A stretch of DNA of 64,000 nucleotides from CAXXIC01 sp049315325. GTDB lineage: Bacteria; Bacteroidota; Bacteroidia; Bacteroidales; UBA7332. The position numbers were made by a program, and so were the translations under genes. Positions 27,041-34,446 of this stretch are shown piece by piece; positions within the stretch are counted from its first letter, which is position 1; each line of letters starts with the position of its first letter. Under the pieces are notes generated by a model. The model did not search any database and was not told where the DNA came from. It worked only from the letters and a program-made list of their open reading frames with translations. The stretch is taken from positions 744,001 to 808,000 of the forward strand of contig JBMOKJ010000001.1 in the NCBI GenBank assembly GCA_049315325.1. Reading direction: 5' to 3'.

Positions 27041-27123
27041 GCCGCTAACGTTTTGCCAAAATTATTCCTGAATTAGAATAAAAATAACAAAAGCCTGTCG
27101 CACTCACGACGGGCTTTTTTTTT
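27034..27123 (+). promoter_or_regulatory. trp attenuator: antiterminator and intrinsic terminator
   Basis: Terminator: AAGCCTGTCG (27091-27100) pairs with CGACGGGCTT (27107-27116) around a 6-base loop, followed by T residues to 27123. Antiterminator: GTCGTGAG (27034-27041) is perfectly complementary to CTCACGAC (27103-27110), which is part of the loop plus half of the 3' arm, so both structures cannot form together. The first segment overlaps the leader stop codon: a ribosome that finishes the peptide covers it and lets the terminator form; one stalled at the Trp codons leaves it free. This two-state reading is an inference from the sequence. Confidence 0.85.
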
Positions 27124-27238
27124 AAGCCCCACCCGACCTCCCCAAAGGGAGGAGAAAGAAAGGCAGAGTGAAATTATGAAGTTAAAAACAATTTAATACT
27201 ACTCCGGAAATCCCCCTTTGGGGGACAGAGGGGGCTAA
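27123..27238. repeat. Paired palindromic repeat between attenuator and trpB
   Basis: Left unit near 27124-27153 (AAGCCCCACCCGACCTCCCC, then AAAGGGAGGAG) and right unit near 27208-27237 (TCCCCCTTTGGGGGACAGAG, then GGGGCT), in opposite orientation with ~54 bases between. The right unit ends 5 bases before the trpB ATG. Confidence 0.8.
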
Positions 27239-27241
27239 ATT

Positions 27242-28456
27242 ATGAATTACAACGTCAACGAAGAAGGTTATTACGGAGAATTTGGTGGAGCTTACATTCC
27301 CGAAATTCTGTACAAAAATGTGGAAACTTTGCGCACTTCCTACTTAGATATTATGAGCGAATCGTCCTTTCAGGAGGAGTTTCAGCAACTGCTGCGCGAC
27401 TACGTAGGTCGCCCTACGCCACTCTATCTGGCACGTCGCCTTTCGGAGAAATACGGAGCAAAAATCTACCTCAAACGCGAAGACCTCAACCACACAGGTG
27501 CACACAAAATCAACAACACCATTGGTCAGATTCTGTTGGCGCGTCGATTGGGTAAAACCCGCATCATCGCCGAAACCGGAGCCGGACAACACGGTGTGGC
27601 AACGGCTACTGTCTGCGCACTGATGAATATGGAGTGCGTCGTTTACATGGGTGCGGTGGACGTGGCACGTCAGAAACTGAACGTACAGAAAATGGAGATG
27701 CTAGGTGCAAAAGTATTCCCGGTGCAAAGTGGAAACAAAACGCTGAAAGACGCCACCAACGAAGCCATTCGCGATTGGTGCAGCAATCCGGCAAACACCT
27801 ATTACATCATCGGTTCGACTGTCGGACCGCATCCGTACCCCGATATGGTGGCGCGTTTTCAGTCGGTAATCAGCGAAGAGATTAAGAAACAGTTGCTCGA
27901 AAAAGAGGGACGCGACTACCCCGATTACCTCGTTGCGTGTGTGGGCGGTGGTAGCAACGCTGCCGGAACCTACTTCCACTACCTCGACGACGAACGGGTG
28001 AAAATCATCTCGCTCGAAGCAGCAGGATTAGGTATCGATTCCGGTGAATCGGCAGCGACCATCCACCTCGGGCGAAAAGGAATTATCCACGGCAGCCAAA
28101 CGCTGTTGATGCAAACGGAAGACGGACAAATCATCGAGCCGTACTCCATTTCGGCAGGATTGGATTATCCGGGAATCGGACCAATGCACGCGCACCTCGC
28201 ACAAATCGGTCGCGCGGAAGTATTGGCAGTGACCGACGATGAAGCCATCGAAGCAGCATTCGAAATCACTGCGTTGGAAGGCATTATTCCTGCCATCGAA
28301 TCGTCGCACGCATTGGCTGTTCTGGCGAAAAAGCAGTTCAAACCGACCGATGTGGTGGTCATCAACCTCTCGGGACGTGGCGACAAGGATATGGAAACGT
28401 ATGTGAGTCTTTTTGAGAAGAGAGGCCCCCTAAATCCCCCCAAAGGGGACTTTTAA
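27242..28456 (+). CDS. trpB: Tryptophan synthase beta chain
   Basis: TrpB joins indole and serine with pyridoxal phosphate in the alpha-beta complex with TrpA. EFGGAYIPEIL, YLKREDLNHTGAHKINN (PLP Lys in HTGAHKIN), AETGAGQHGVATAT, CVGGGSNAAGTYF (phosphate-binding loop) and INLSGRGDKDMETY are complete. The final ~11 residues (RGPLNPPKGDF) are encoded by a palindromic repeat and extend past the usual family end. It is the first structural gene after the attenuator. Confidence 0.97.
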   Translation: MNYNVNEEGYYGEFGGAYIPEILYKNVETLRTSYLDIMSESSFQEEFQQLLRDYVGRPTPLYLARRLSEKYGAKIYLKREDLNHTGAHKINNTIGQILLARRLGKTRIIAETGAGQHGVATATVCALMNMECVVYMGAVDVARQKLNVQKMEMLGAKVFPVQSGNKTLKDATNEAIRDWCSNPANTYYIIGSTVGPHPYPDMVARFQSVISEEIKKQLLEKEGRDYPDYLVACVGGGSNAAGTYFHYLDDERVKIISLEAAGLGIDSGESAATIHLGRKGIIHGSQTLLMQTEDGQIIEPYSISAGLDYPGIGPMHAHLAQIGRAEVLAVTDDEAIEAAFEITALEGIIPAIESSHALAVLAKKQFKPTDVVVINLSGRGDKDMETYVSLFEKRGPLNPPKGDF

Positions 28457-28534
28457 AATGGTTTTTTAATATTATCGAAAAAATAATCTATTAATAACAG
28501 CCTTAATTCCCCCTTTGGGGGTAAGGGGGCTTTC
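28422..28534. repeat. Paired palindromic repeat, trpB-trpE junction
   Basis: Left unit ~28423-28453 (AGGCCCCCTAAATCCCCCCA and following) overlaps the end of trpB; right unit ~28505-28533 (TTCCCCCTTTGGGGGTAAGG and following) ends 7 bases before trpE. Opposite orientation, ~50-base AT-rich spacer. Confidence 0.8.
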
Positions 28535-28540
28535 AACATT

Positions 28541-29947
28541 ATGAATTACAAAATAAAAACCCGCAGCCAAGCATTGCTGGCAGACCTTCAGACGCCGGTG
28601 AGCCTCTACTTGAAGGTGCGCGATATTTTCCCCGAATCGGCATTGCTCGAAAGCACCGATTTCCACGTGGTGGACAACCGCTATTCGTTTATCGCGGTGA
28701 AACCGTTGGCGAAATTCGTGGTCGAAAAAGGCGTTGTCACCGAGCAATATCCCGATGGGAAAATCAACAAGATTCAGCTCGAAGAAGATACTTTTTTGCC
28801 TGAACTGCTCGAAAACTTCGTGAAAGAATTCGACGTAAAAAACGACAACAATCCGACCGGCATCAATGGATTTTTCGGATACACCGGCTACGATGCGGTG
28901 CAACATTTCGAAAACGTAAAAATCAGAAAAGCCGCCGTGGAGTCGAGCGACGCTCCAGAAATGGTTTATATTCTCTACAAATACATCATCGTGGTGAATC
29001 ACTTCAAAAACGAGATGGTGATTGTGGAAAACATTCCCGCCGGAGACAAAAGCGAGATGGACGAGATTGTGGCGATGCTCGACAGCCGCAACTTTCCTAT
29101 CTATCCGTTTGAGGCAAAAGGCGAGATTACATCGCCCATCACCGACGACGAATACATGGAGATGGTGGACAAAGGCATCAAACATTGCAAACGCGGCGAC
29201 GTGTTTCAAATCGTGCTTTCGCGCCGATTCGAGCAACAATACAAAGGCGACGACTTCAACGTCTATCGCGCCCTTCGCTCGGTGAATCCATCGCCATACC
29301 TCTTTTATTTCGACTTCGGCTCGTTCCGAATCTTCGGTTCTTCGCCCGAAACGCACCTCAAAATGGAAGGTGACAAAGCAACCATCGACCCGATTGCGGG
29401 CACTTTCCGCCGAACAGGTGATGACAAGAAAGACGAACTTCTTGCCGAACAACTTTTGCTCGACCCGAAAGAGAATGCCGAGCACGTGATGTTGGTAGAT
29501 TTGGCGCGCAACGACCTCAGCCGCAACTGCTCCGACGTGCACGTGGAGTCGTACAAGGAGATTCAGTTCTATTCGCACGTCATCCACATGGTGTCGCGCG
29601 TGTCGGGCACCATTTTCCCAGAAGCGAACCGCATCAAACTGTTTGCAGATACGTTCCCTGCCGGAACACTCTCCGGCGCTCCGAAAGTAAGCGCGATGCA
29701 GCTCATCGACAACATCGAGAAACATGCCCGCGGATTTTATGGCGGATGCATCGGCTACATCGGCTTCAACGGCGATTTCAATCAGGCAATTACCATTCGT
29801 TCGTTCTTGAGCAAAAACAACACGTTGCATTTTCAAGCAGGTGCGGGTATTGTCTCCAAATCGATTCGCGAAAACGAATTGCAGGAGGTGAACAACAAAC
29901 TCGGCGCACTAAACAAAGCGGTGGTGCTGGCTTCGACTATTAAGTAA
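28541..29947 (+). CDS. trpE: Anthranilate synthase component I
   Basis: TrpE converts chorismate and ammonia to anthranilate, with TrpG supplying ammonia from glutamine. An N-terminal LLES motif (residues ~30-33) corresponds to the tryptophan feedback site of the family. The chorismate-binding domain shows GDVFQIVLSRRF, NPSPYLFYFDF, GSSPETHLK, PIAGTFRRTGD, ENAEHVMLVDLARND, and TFPAGTLSGAPKVSAMQLID followed by RGFYGGCIGYIGF. The 468 residues are normal. An unrelated gene separates it from trpG. Confidence 0.97.
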   Translation: MNYKIKTRSQALLADLQTPVSLYLKVRDIFPESALLESTDFHVVDNRYSFIAVKPLAKFVVEKGVVTEQYPDGKINKIQLEEDTFLPELLENFVKEFDVKNDNNPTGINGFFGYTGYDAVQHFENVKIRKAAVESSDAPEMVYILYKYIIVVNHFKNEMVIVENIPAGDKSEMDEIVAMLDSRNFPIYPFEAKGEITSPITDDEYMEMVDKGIKHCKRGDVFQIVLSRRFEQQYKGDDFNVYRALRSVNPSPYLFYFDFGSFRIFGSSPETHLKMEGDKATIDPIAGTFRRTGDDKKDELLAEQLLLDPKENAEHVMLVDLARNDLSRNCSDVHVESYKEIQFYSHVIHMVSRVSGTIFPEANRIKLFADTFPAGTLSGAPKVSAMQLIDNIEKHARGFYGGCIGYIGFNGDFNQAITIRSFLSKNNTLHFQAGAGIVSKSIRENELQEVNNKLGALNKAVVLASTIK

Positions 29948-29971
29948 AACCCCATTTTTTCAGATACAATT

Positions 29972-30844
29972 ATGGAAATAGGAAAACAATATTCAAGAGA
30001 TGATGATTTTAAACGAAAAGCGAGACTTCATCAATCCAAATATCGAGCAGAAATCCTTCAAGTAGATTTTGATGAATTTGGAAATATGCTGAAGGAAGAA
30101 GATGGTCAAAAAGGTCTGAATTTTTATTCAGAATTCGATATTCTAGATGCCGTTTATGAAAGGTATGGCAAAAAGTATAGTAAACAGCTATATTCAAACT
30201 TATTAAGAAGTGAACACATCCCCTTTAATTTCTTTATTCCTTTACGTTACGATTTAGATTTTGCTAGAATTGTACTAAACGAGTTTGTTTCAAATTCAAT
30301 TAAAGAAGTTTTTGAAATAAAAATTGAGTATGCCCCAGAACCAGCAGAAAACTATTTATACGACAGAACATCGTTTGATGCTTACATTAAATACATTCAC
30401 TCTGACAATGAAATTGGCATTTTAGGAATTGAAGTTAAGTATACGGAACAGGCGTATCCTTTGAAAAAGGGCTCAAAAGAAGATATTGATATTAATAACA
30501 AAAATTCAAATTACTGGTCAACCACCCGTAAATCTGGGTTGTTTGAGAATCCAAATGAAGAATCACTAATTCGTGACGACTTCAGGCAGATTTGGAGAAA
30601 TCATCTTTTAGGAGAAAGTATTAAGCAAAAAGATCATCTTTCACATTTTACTTCAATCACATTATATCCTAAAGGAAATTCTCATTTTGAAATGATTTTA
30701 CCAAAATACAAATCATTTCTGACAAAAAAGGAATCTGTAATTGGCATAACATACGAAGACTTCTTTGAGAAACTCAAGGTTCACTCGCCCAGCATTCAGT
30801 TTAATCGTTGGATTGATTATTTGAATAAGAGGTATATTATTTGA
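29972..30844 (+). CDS. Putative PD-(D/E)XK nuclease (PGN_0703-like) inside the trp operon
   Basis: The 290-residue protein is unrelated to tryptophan synthesis. TSFDAYIKYIHS followed by IGILGIEVKYTEQ gives the D...ExK pattern of PD-(D/E)XK nucleases, and the overall sequence resembles the family annotated as PGN_0703 putative restriction endonuclease; no methylase is nearby. It starts 24 bases after trpE stops, in the same direction, and trpG begins 65 bases after its end. Its AT-rich base composition contrasts with the GC-richer trp genes on both sides, suggesting acquisition. Its activity and target are unknown. Confidence 0.72.
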   Translation: MEIGKQYSRDDDFKRKARLHQSKYRAEILQVDFDEFGNMLKEEDGQKGLNFYSEFDILDAVYERYGKKYSKQLYSNLLRSEHIPFNFFIPLRYDLDFARIVLNEFVSNSIKEVFEIKIEYAPEPAENYLYDRTSFDAYIKYIHSDNEIGILGIEVKYTEQAYPLKKGSKEDIDINNKNSNYWSTTRKSGLFENPNEESLIRDDFRQIWRNHLLGESIKQKDHLSHFTSITLYPKGNSHFEMILPKYKSFLTKKESVIGITYEDFFEKLKVHSPSIQFNRWIDYLNKRYII

Positions 30845-30909
30845 GTTTTATTAAATGTGTCAACGATGTTGACACAAATTTTTTCCTTATTCCTAAACAT
30901 AGCAACAAG

Positions 30910-31506
30910 ATGAAAATATTAGTATTCGACAATTACGATTCATTCACCTACAACTTGGTGCACGCGTTGAAAAGCTTCAACCTTGCCGAAATTGAGGTGC
31001 ACAGAAATGATAAAATATCGCTCGACGAGGTGGAGAAATACGACAAAATAGTGCTTTCGCCAGGTCCGGGCATTCCTTCGGAAGCAGGTTTGTTGCTGCC
31101 ACTGATTAAGCGATTTGCACCTACGAAAAGCATTCTCGGCATTTGCCTCGGGCATCAGGCCATTGGCGAGGCGTTCGGTGGCGAGCTGACCAATCTCGAA
31201 GATGTATATCACGGCGTGACGAGCAACGTCAACATCATCGCAGACGATGTGCTGTTCAACGGCTTAGACAAGCAAATCGAAGTGGGTCGCTACCATTCGT
31301 GGATTGTGAGCAACTTGAACTTCCCCGATTGCCTCGAAGTGACCGCTATCGACGACAACGGACAAAATATGGCAATGCACCACAAAACGTACGATGTACG
31401 CGGTGTGCAGTTTCACCCCGAATCGGTGCTGACTCCCGAAGGGTTGAAGATGCTGAAAAACTGGATAAGCGCCCCATCCCAACCTTCCACGAAGGGGAAG
31501 GAGTAA
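30910..31506 (+). CDS. trpG: Anthranilate synthase component II (glutamine amidotransferase)
   Basis: TrpG is a class I glutamine amidotransferase feeding ammonia to TrpE. LVFDNYDSFTYNLVH, LSPGPGIPSEAG, ILGICLGHQAIGEAFGG (nucleophile Cys) and GVQFHPESVLTPEG (His-x-Glu) form the triad. The start is the ATG at 30910, where the family begins; upstream codons belong to the inserted region. The last ~13 residues (ISAPSQPSTKGKE) come from a palindromic repeat unit and are not family-like. Confidence 0.96.
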   Translation: MKILVFDNYDSFTYNLVHALKSFNLAEIEVHRNDKISLDEVEKYDKIVLSPGPGIPSEAGLLLPLIKRFAPTKSILGICLGHQAIGEAFGGELTNLEDVYHGVTSNVNIIADDVLFNGLDKQIEVGRYHSWIVSNLNFPDCLEVTAIDDNGQNMAMHHKTYDVRGVQFHPESVLTPEGLKMLKNWISAPSQPSTKGKE

Positions 31507-31632
31507 GAAACCTTACCCCTGACCCCACTCCCAAAGAGAGGGGATTAAGAATGAGGAAAGAGAAAATATTTAATAAGTAAGAAATAATTGATTTTTTAAA
31601 AGCCCCTCCTTGGGAGGGGTTGGGGAGGTTTT
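31468..31632. repeat. Cluster of three palindromic repeat units, trpG-trpD junction
   Basis: Two left-oriented units, ~31468-31503 (overlapping the trpG end) and ~31511-31545, precede a right-oriented unit at ~31598-31631 (AGCCCCTCCTTGGGAGGGGT and following). The right unit ends 2 bases before trpD. The middle unit may be an extra insertion, since other junctions carry only two. Confidence 0.78.
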
Positions 31633-31633
31633 T

Positions 31634-32629
31634 ATGAAACAACTACTATATCACCTGTTCGACCACAACACGCTCGACCGCAACGAGGCCCGCGACGTGC
31701 TGCTGCGCATGGCCAAAGGCGAATTCAACGAGAGCCAGATTGCCGCGTTTATCACCGTGTTTTTGATGCGCAGCATCAGCATCGACGAGCTGACCGGCTT
31801 CCGCGATGCGTTGCTGGAGATGCGTCTGCCCATCGACTTGTCGGAATACGATGCCATCGACATTGTGGGCACGGGTGGTGACAACAAAAACACGTTCAAC
31901 ATCTCCACCACGGCCTGCTTCACAGTGGCCGGTGCGGGATACAAAGTGGTGAAACACGGAAATTACGGTGCGACCTCCGTCAGCGGAGCATCGAACGTGA
32001 TCGAGATGCACGGCGTGAAGTTTACGCAGGATGTTGACCAGATGCGTCGCTCGTTGGATAACAGCAACATGGCCTATCTGCACGCGCCGTTGTTTAATCC
32101 TGCACTGAAAACCGTTGCTCCGGTGCGTAAAGCGTTGGGTGTTCGCACCTTCTTCAACATGCTCGGCCCGTTGGTGAATCCGAGTATGCCGAAGCGTCAG
32201 TTGCTGGGCGTTTACAACCTCAAACTGGCACGTCTTTATCATTATTTGTACCAACAAATCGGCACAGAGTTCACCATCGTGAACAGCCTCGACGGATACG
32301 ACGAAATTTCGCTGACCGACGATTTCAAGATTATCAACAGCCAAGGCGAGCGCGTGATTGCTCCCGAAGACCTCGGATTTGAGCGTTGCACCGAGCCCGA
32401 CCTTTTTGGTGGCGAAACGGTGGAAGATGCAGCTAAAATCTTCGACAACATCCTCGAAAACAGAGCCACCGCTCCGCAAACAAATGCCGTGGTGATCAAC
32501 GCTGCGTATGCCATTCAGACGTTCAACCCGTCGAAAAGCATTCAGGATTGCATCGCTGAAGCGCGCCAATCCATCGAAAGGGGCAATGCGAAAGCGGCGT
32601 TTGTGAAGTTTTTGGAAGCGAATAGATAG
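31634..32629 (+). CDS. trpD: Anthranilate phosphoribosyltransferase
   Basis: TrpD transfers the phosphoribosyl group of PRPP to anthranilate. DIVGTGGDNKNTFNISTTA is the PRPP-binding motif, VKHGNYGATSVSGASNVIE the anthranilate and metal site, and RTFFNMLGPLVNPSMPKRQLLGVY the conserved mid-domain. The start is the ATG at 31634; the longer frame would translate a repeat. The product has 331 residues. It lies between repeat clusters; its stop abuts the next repeat. Confidence 0.97.
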   Translation: MKQLLYHLFDHNTLDRNEARDVLLRMAKGEFNESQIAAFITVFLMRSISIDELTGFRDALLEMRLPIDLSEYDAIDIVGTGGDNKNTFNISTTACFTVAGAGYKVVKHGNYGATSVSGASNVIEMHGVKFTQDVDQMRRSLDNSNMAYLHAPLFNPALKTVAPVRKALGVRTFFNMLGPLVNPSMPKRQLLGVYNLKLARLYHYLYQQIGTEFTIVNSLDGYDEISLTDDFKIINSQGERVIAPEDLGFERCTEPDLFGGETVEDAAKIFDNILENRATAPQTNAVVINAAYAIQTFNPSKSIQDCIAEARQSIERGNAKAAFVKFLEANR

Positions 32630-32743
32630 ACCTCCCCAACCCCTCCCAAGGAGGGGCTTTAAAGATATTTAATGAATATGGAATACAATTTAGACAAAAG
32701 CAATTCAAACTCCTCCCTTTTGGGGAGGTCGGGTGGGGCTTCC
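32630..32743. repeat. Paired palindromic repeat, trpD-trpC junction
   Basis: Left unit 32630-32661 (ACCTCCCCAACCCCTCCCAA and following GGAGGGGCTTT) starts right after the trpD stop; right unit 32709-32742 (ACTCCTCCCTTTTGGGGAGG and following) lies inside trpC. The spacer between them holds the trpC start codon. Confidence 0.82.
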
Positions 32744-33520
32744 ATTTTAGATAAAATCATAGCAGACAAACGGATCGAAGTCGCCACGCGAAAGCAAACA
32801 ACGTCAATTGCCGATTTAGAGGAAACGGAGGCTTTCGGGCGTACCTGTCTGTCGCTGAAACACAACCTTTTGACCTCCGAATCGGGAATTATCTCGGAAT
32901 TTAAGCGGAAATCGCCGTCGCTGGGCTGGATACACGAGCACGCCGACGTGGTGCAGGTGACCGAAGGCTACAGTCGCGCCGGAGCATCGGGTATCTCCAT
33001 TCTGACGGATTTTCCCTATTTCGGTGGTACGCCGCAGGATTTGATGGCGGCTCGTCCGCAAGTCACGTGTCCGATTCTTCGCAAAGATTTTGTGGTGGAC
33101 GAATACCAGTTGTTCGAAGCCAAAGCGATGGGTGCCGATGTGGTGTTGCTCATTGCCGCCGCTCTTACGGTGAAGGAGACGCTCGACCTCGCACGTCGGG
33201 CTCACGACCTCGGGCTCGAAGTATTGCTCGAAGTGCACAACGCCGAAGAACTCGGCCACGCAAACGATCACGTGGATATGCTGGGCGTGAACAACCGCAA
33301 CCTGAAAACCTTCGAGCAGAGCATCCAGACCTCATTCGACCTCGCAGCACTCATTCCCGACCAATTCGTGAAAGTGAGCGAAAGCGGCATCTCGAAAACC
33401 GAAACTGTGGCCGAACTCCGCAAAGCAGGCTATCGCGGCTTCTTGATGGGAGAAAATTTTATGAAGGAGCAGGATCCCGCTAAAGCGTTAGATGATTTTA
33501 TTACTCGAGTGAAAAAATAA
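32672..33520 (+). CDS. trpC: Indole-3-glycerol phosphate synthase
   Basis: TrpC closes the indole ring of CdRP. The family sequence begins at ILDKIIADKRIEVATRKQ; LISEFKRKSPS-type motif is GIISEFKRKSPSLGWI (catalytic Lys), followed by TDFPYFGGTPQDL, CPILRKDFVVDEYQ, LEVHNAEEL, LGVNNRNLKTFEQ and VSESGISKTETV. The first ~24 residues are not family-like: the only ATG codons (32672, 32678) lie in the spacer of a repeat pair and residues ~12-23 (NSNSSLLGRSGGAS region) are read through the right repeat unit. No better start is available, so this N-terminal tail is probably real. Confidence 0.94.
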   Translation: MNMEYNLDKSNSNSSLLGRSGGASILDKIIADKRIEVATRKQTTSIADLEETEAFGRTCLSLKHNLLTSESGIISEFKRKSPSLGWIHEHADVVQVTEGYSRAGASGISILTDFPYFGGTPQDLMAARPQVTCPILRKDFVVDEYQLFEAKAMGADVVLLIAAALTVKETLDLARRAHDLGLEVLLEVHNAEELGHANDHVDMLGVNNRNLKTFEQSIQTSFDLAALIPDQFVKVSESGISKTETVAELRKAGYRGFLMGENFMKEQDPAKALDDFITRVKK

Positions 33521-33526
33521 AATGTT

Positions 33527-33692
33527 CCCGCAGATTTCGCTAATCTCGCAGAAAGAATCTGCGTAATCAGTGAGATTAGCAGGATAAAAATAGTAAGAAA
33601 GTGATATTAGGGAGTTCAATGTTCCCTTGAAAATTAGAAAAAAACCAAAATCTCGCAGAAACCATCTGCGTAATCTGCGTAATCTGCGGGAG
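33527..33692. repeat. Second repeat family, trpC-trpF junction
   Basis: CCCGCAGATT at 33527-33536 and AATCTGCGGGA at 33681-33691 are inverted ends. Between them, TCTCGCAGAAAGAATCTGCG, GTGAGATTAGC, and TCTGCGTAATCTGCGTAATC (a short tandem) make a compound inverted structure. The sequence differs from the CCCC/GGGG family at the other junctions. Confidence 0.78.
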
Positions 33693-33705
33693 TAAAATAT
33701 CAAGC

Positions 33706-34335
33706 GTGAAAATTAAAATCTGCGGGATGAAATATCCCGAAAACATAGCACAAATCGTAGCGTTGAAGCCCGACTTTCTGGGTTTCATCTTCTACCCGAA
33801 GTCGCCGCGCTACGCCGAGCCGCTCGATGTGGAGGCAATGAACTCGTTGCCGCGCAGTGTGCTCAAAATAGGCGTTTTCGTCAACGAATCGCTCGACGAT
33901 ATTCTCGAAACGGTGAAGAAATACAGTCTCCACGGCGTGCAGCTCCACGGCTCGGAGTCGGAGGAGATGTGTTACACCTTCAAATCGGCAGGATTGTTGG
34001 TCTTCAAGGCGTTTTCGATAGCCGAACCGGCTGATTTCGACCTTACGGAAGAGTACGAAGGCACGTGCGACTTCTATATTTTTGACACCAAAACGCCACA
34101 ACACGGCGGCTCGGGACAGAAATTCGATTGGACCATGCTCTCGGCTTATCAAGGTAACACGCGCTTTCTGCTGAGTGGTGGCATCACTGCCGACGATGCC
34201 GATGCCATCAAAGCCATCGATCATCCAAAGCTTTGGGGTGTGGATTTGAACAGCAGATTCGAGGTAGAACCGGGGAGAAAAGATGCCGAAAAACTGAGGA
34301 ATTTTCTAAGAAGCCTCCCCCGACCCCTCCAATAG
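33706..34335 (+). CDS. trpF: Phosphoribosylanthranilate isomerase
   Basis: TrpF isomerises PRA to CdRP. KIKICGMKYPENI (active-site Cys in KICG), DFLGFIFYPKSPRY, VGVFVN-type IGVFVNESLDDI, GVQLHGSE, FIFD-type YIFDTKT with GGSGQKFDW, and LSGGITADDADAI with VDLNSRFE are conserved. The start is a GTG at 33706: the family begins with K-I-K-I-C-G and no ATG precedes it in frame. The last eight residues (SLPRPLQ and neighbours) are read from a palindromic repeat. Confidence 0.95.
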   Translation: MKIKICGMKYPENIAQIVALKPDFLGFIFYPKSPRYAEPLDVEAMNSLPRSVLKIGVFVNESLDDILETVKKYSLHGVQLHGSESEEMCYTFKSAGLLVFKAFSIAEPADFDLTEEYEGTCDFYIFDTKTPQHGGSGQKFDWTMLSAYQGNTRFLLSGGITADDADAIKAIDHPKLWGVDLNSRFEVEPGRKDAEKLRNFLRSLPRPLQ

Positions 34336-34437
34336 AGGGGAGAAAGAGCTTACGCATATTTTGTAAGTTGTAAAAGAATTAATAATCGCTTTCGTCTTAC
34401 TCCTTACCCTATTGGGGAAGGTTGGGATGGGGCTTAT
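34311..34437. repeat. Paired palindromic repeat, trpF-trpA junction
   Basis: Left unit ~34311-34345 (AAGCCTCCCCCGACCCCTCC and following) covers the trpF end; right unit ~34398-34436 (ACCCTATTGGGGAAGGTTGG and following) ends 10 bases before trpA. Opposite orientation, ~52-base spacer. Confidence 0.8.
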
Positions 34438-34446
34438 ATTAGAATT

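Noticed and set aside
28472..29836. Long minus-strand open frame (454 codons) opposite trpE
   Set aside because: It has no family-like sequence, is rich in His/Arg/Val as expected of an antisense shadow, and trpE is intact on the plus strand.
31646..32569. Long minus-strand open frame opposite trpD
   Set aside because: Antisense shadow of a GC-richer coding gene; no recognisable domain.
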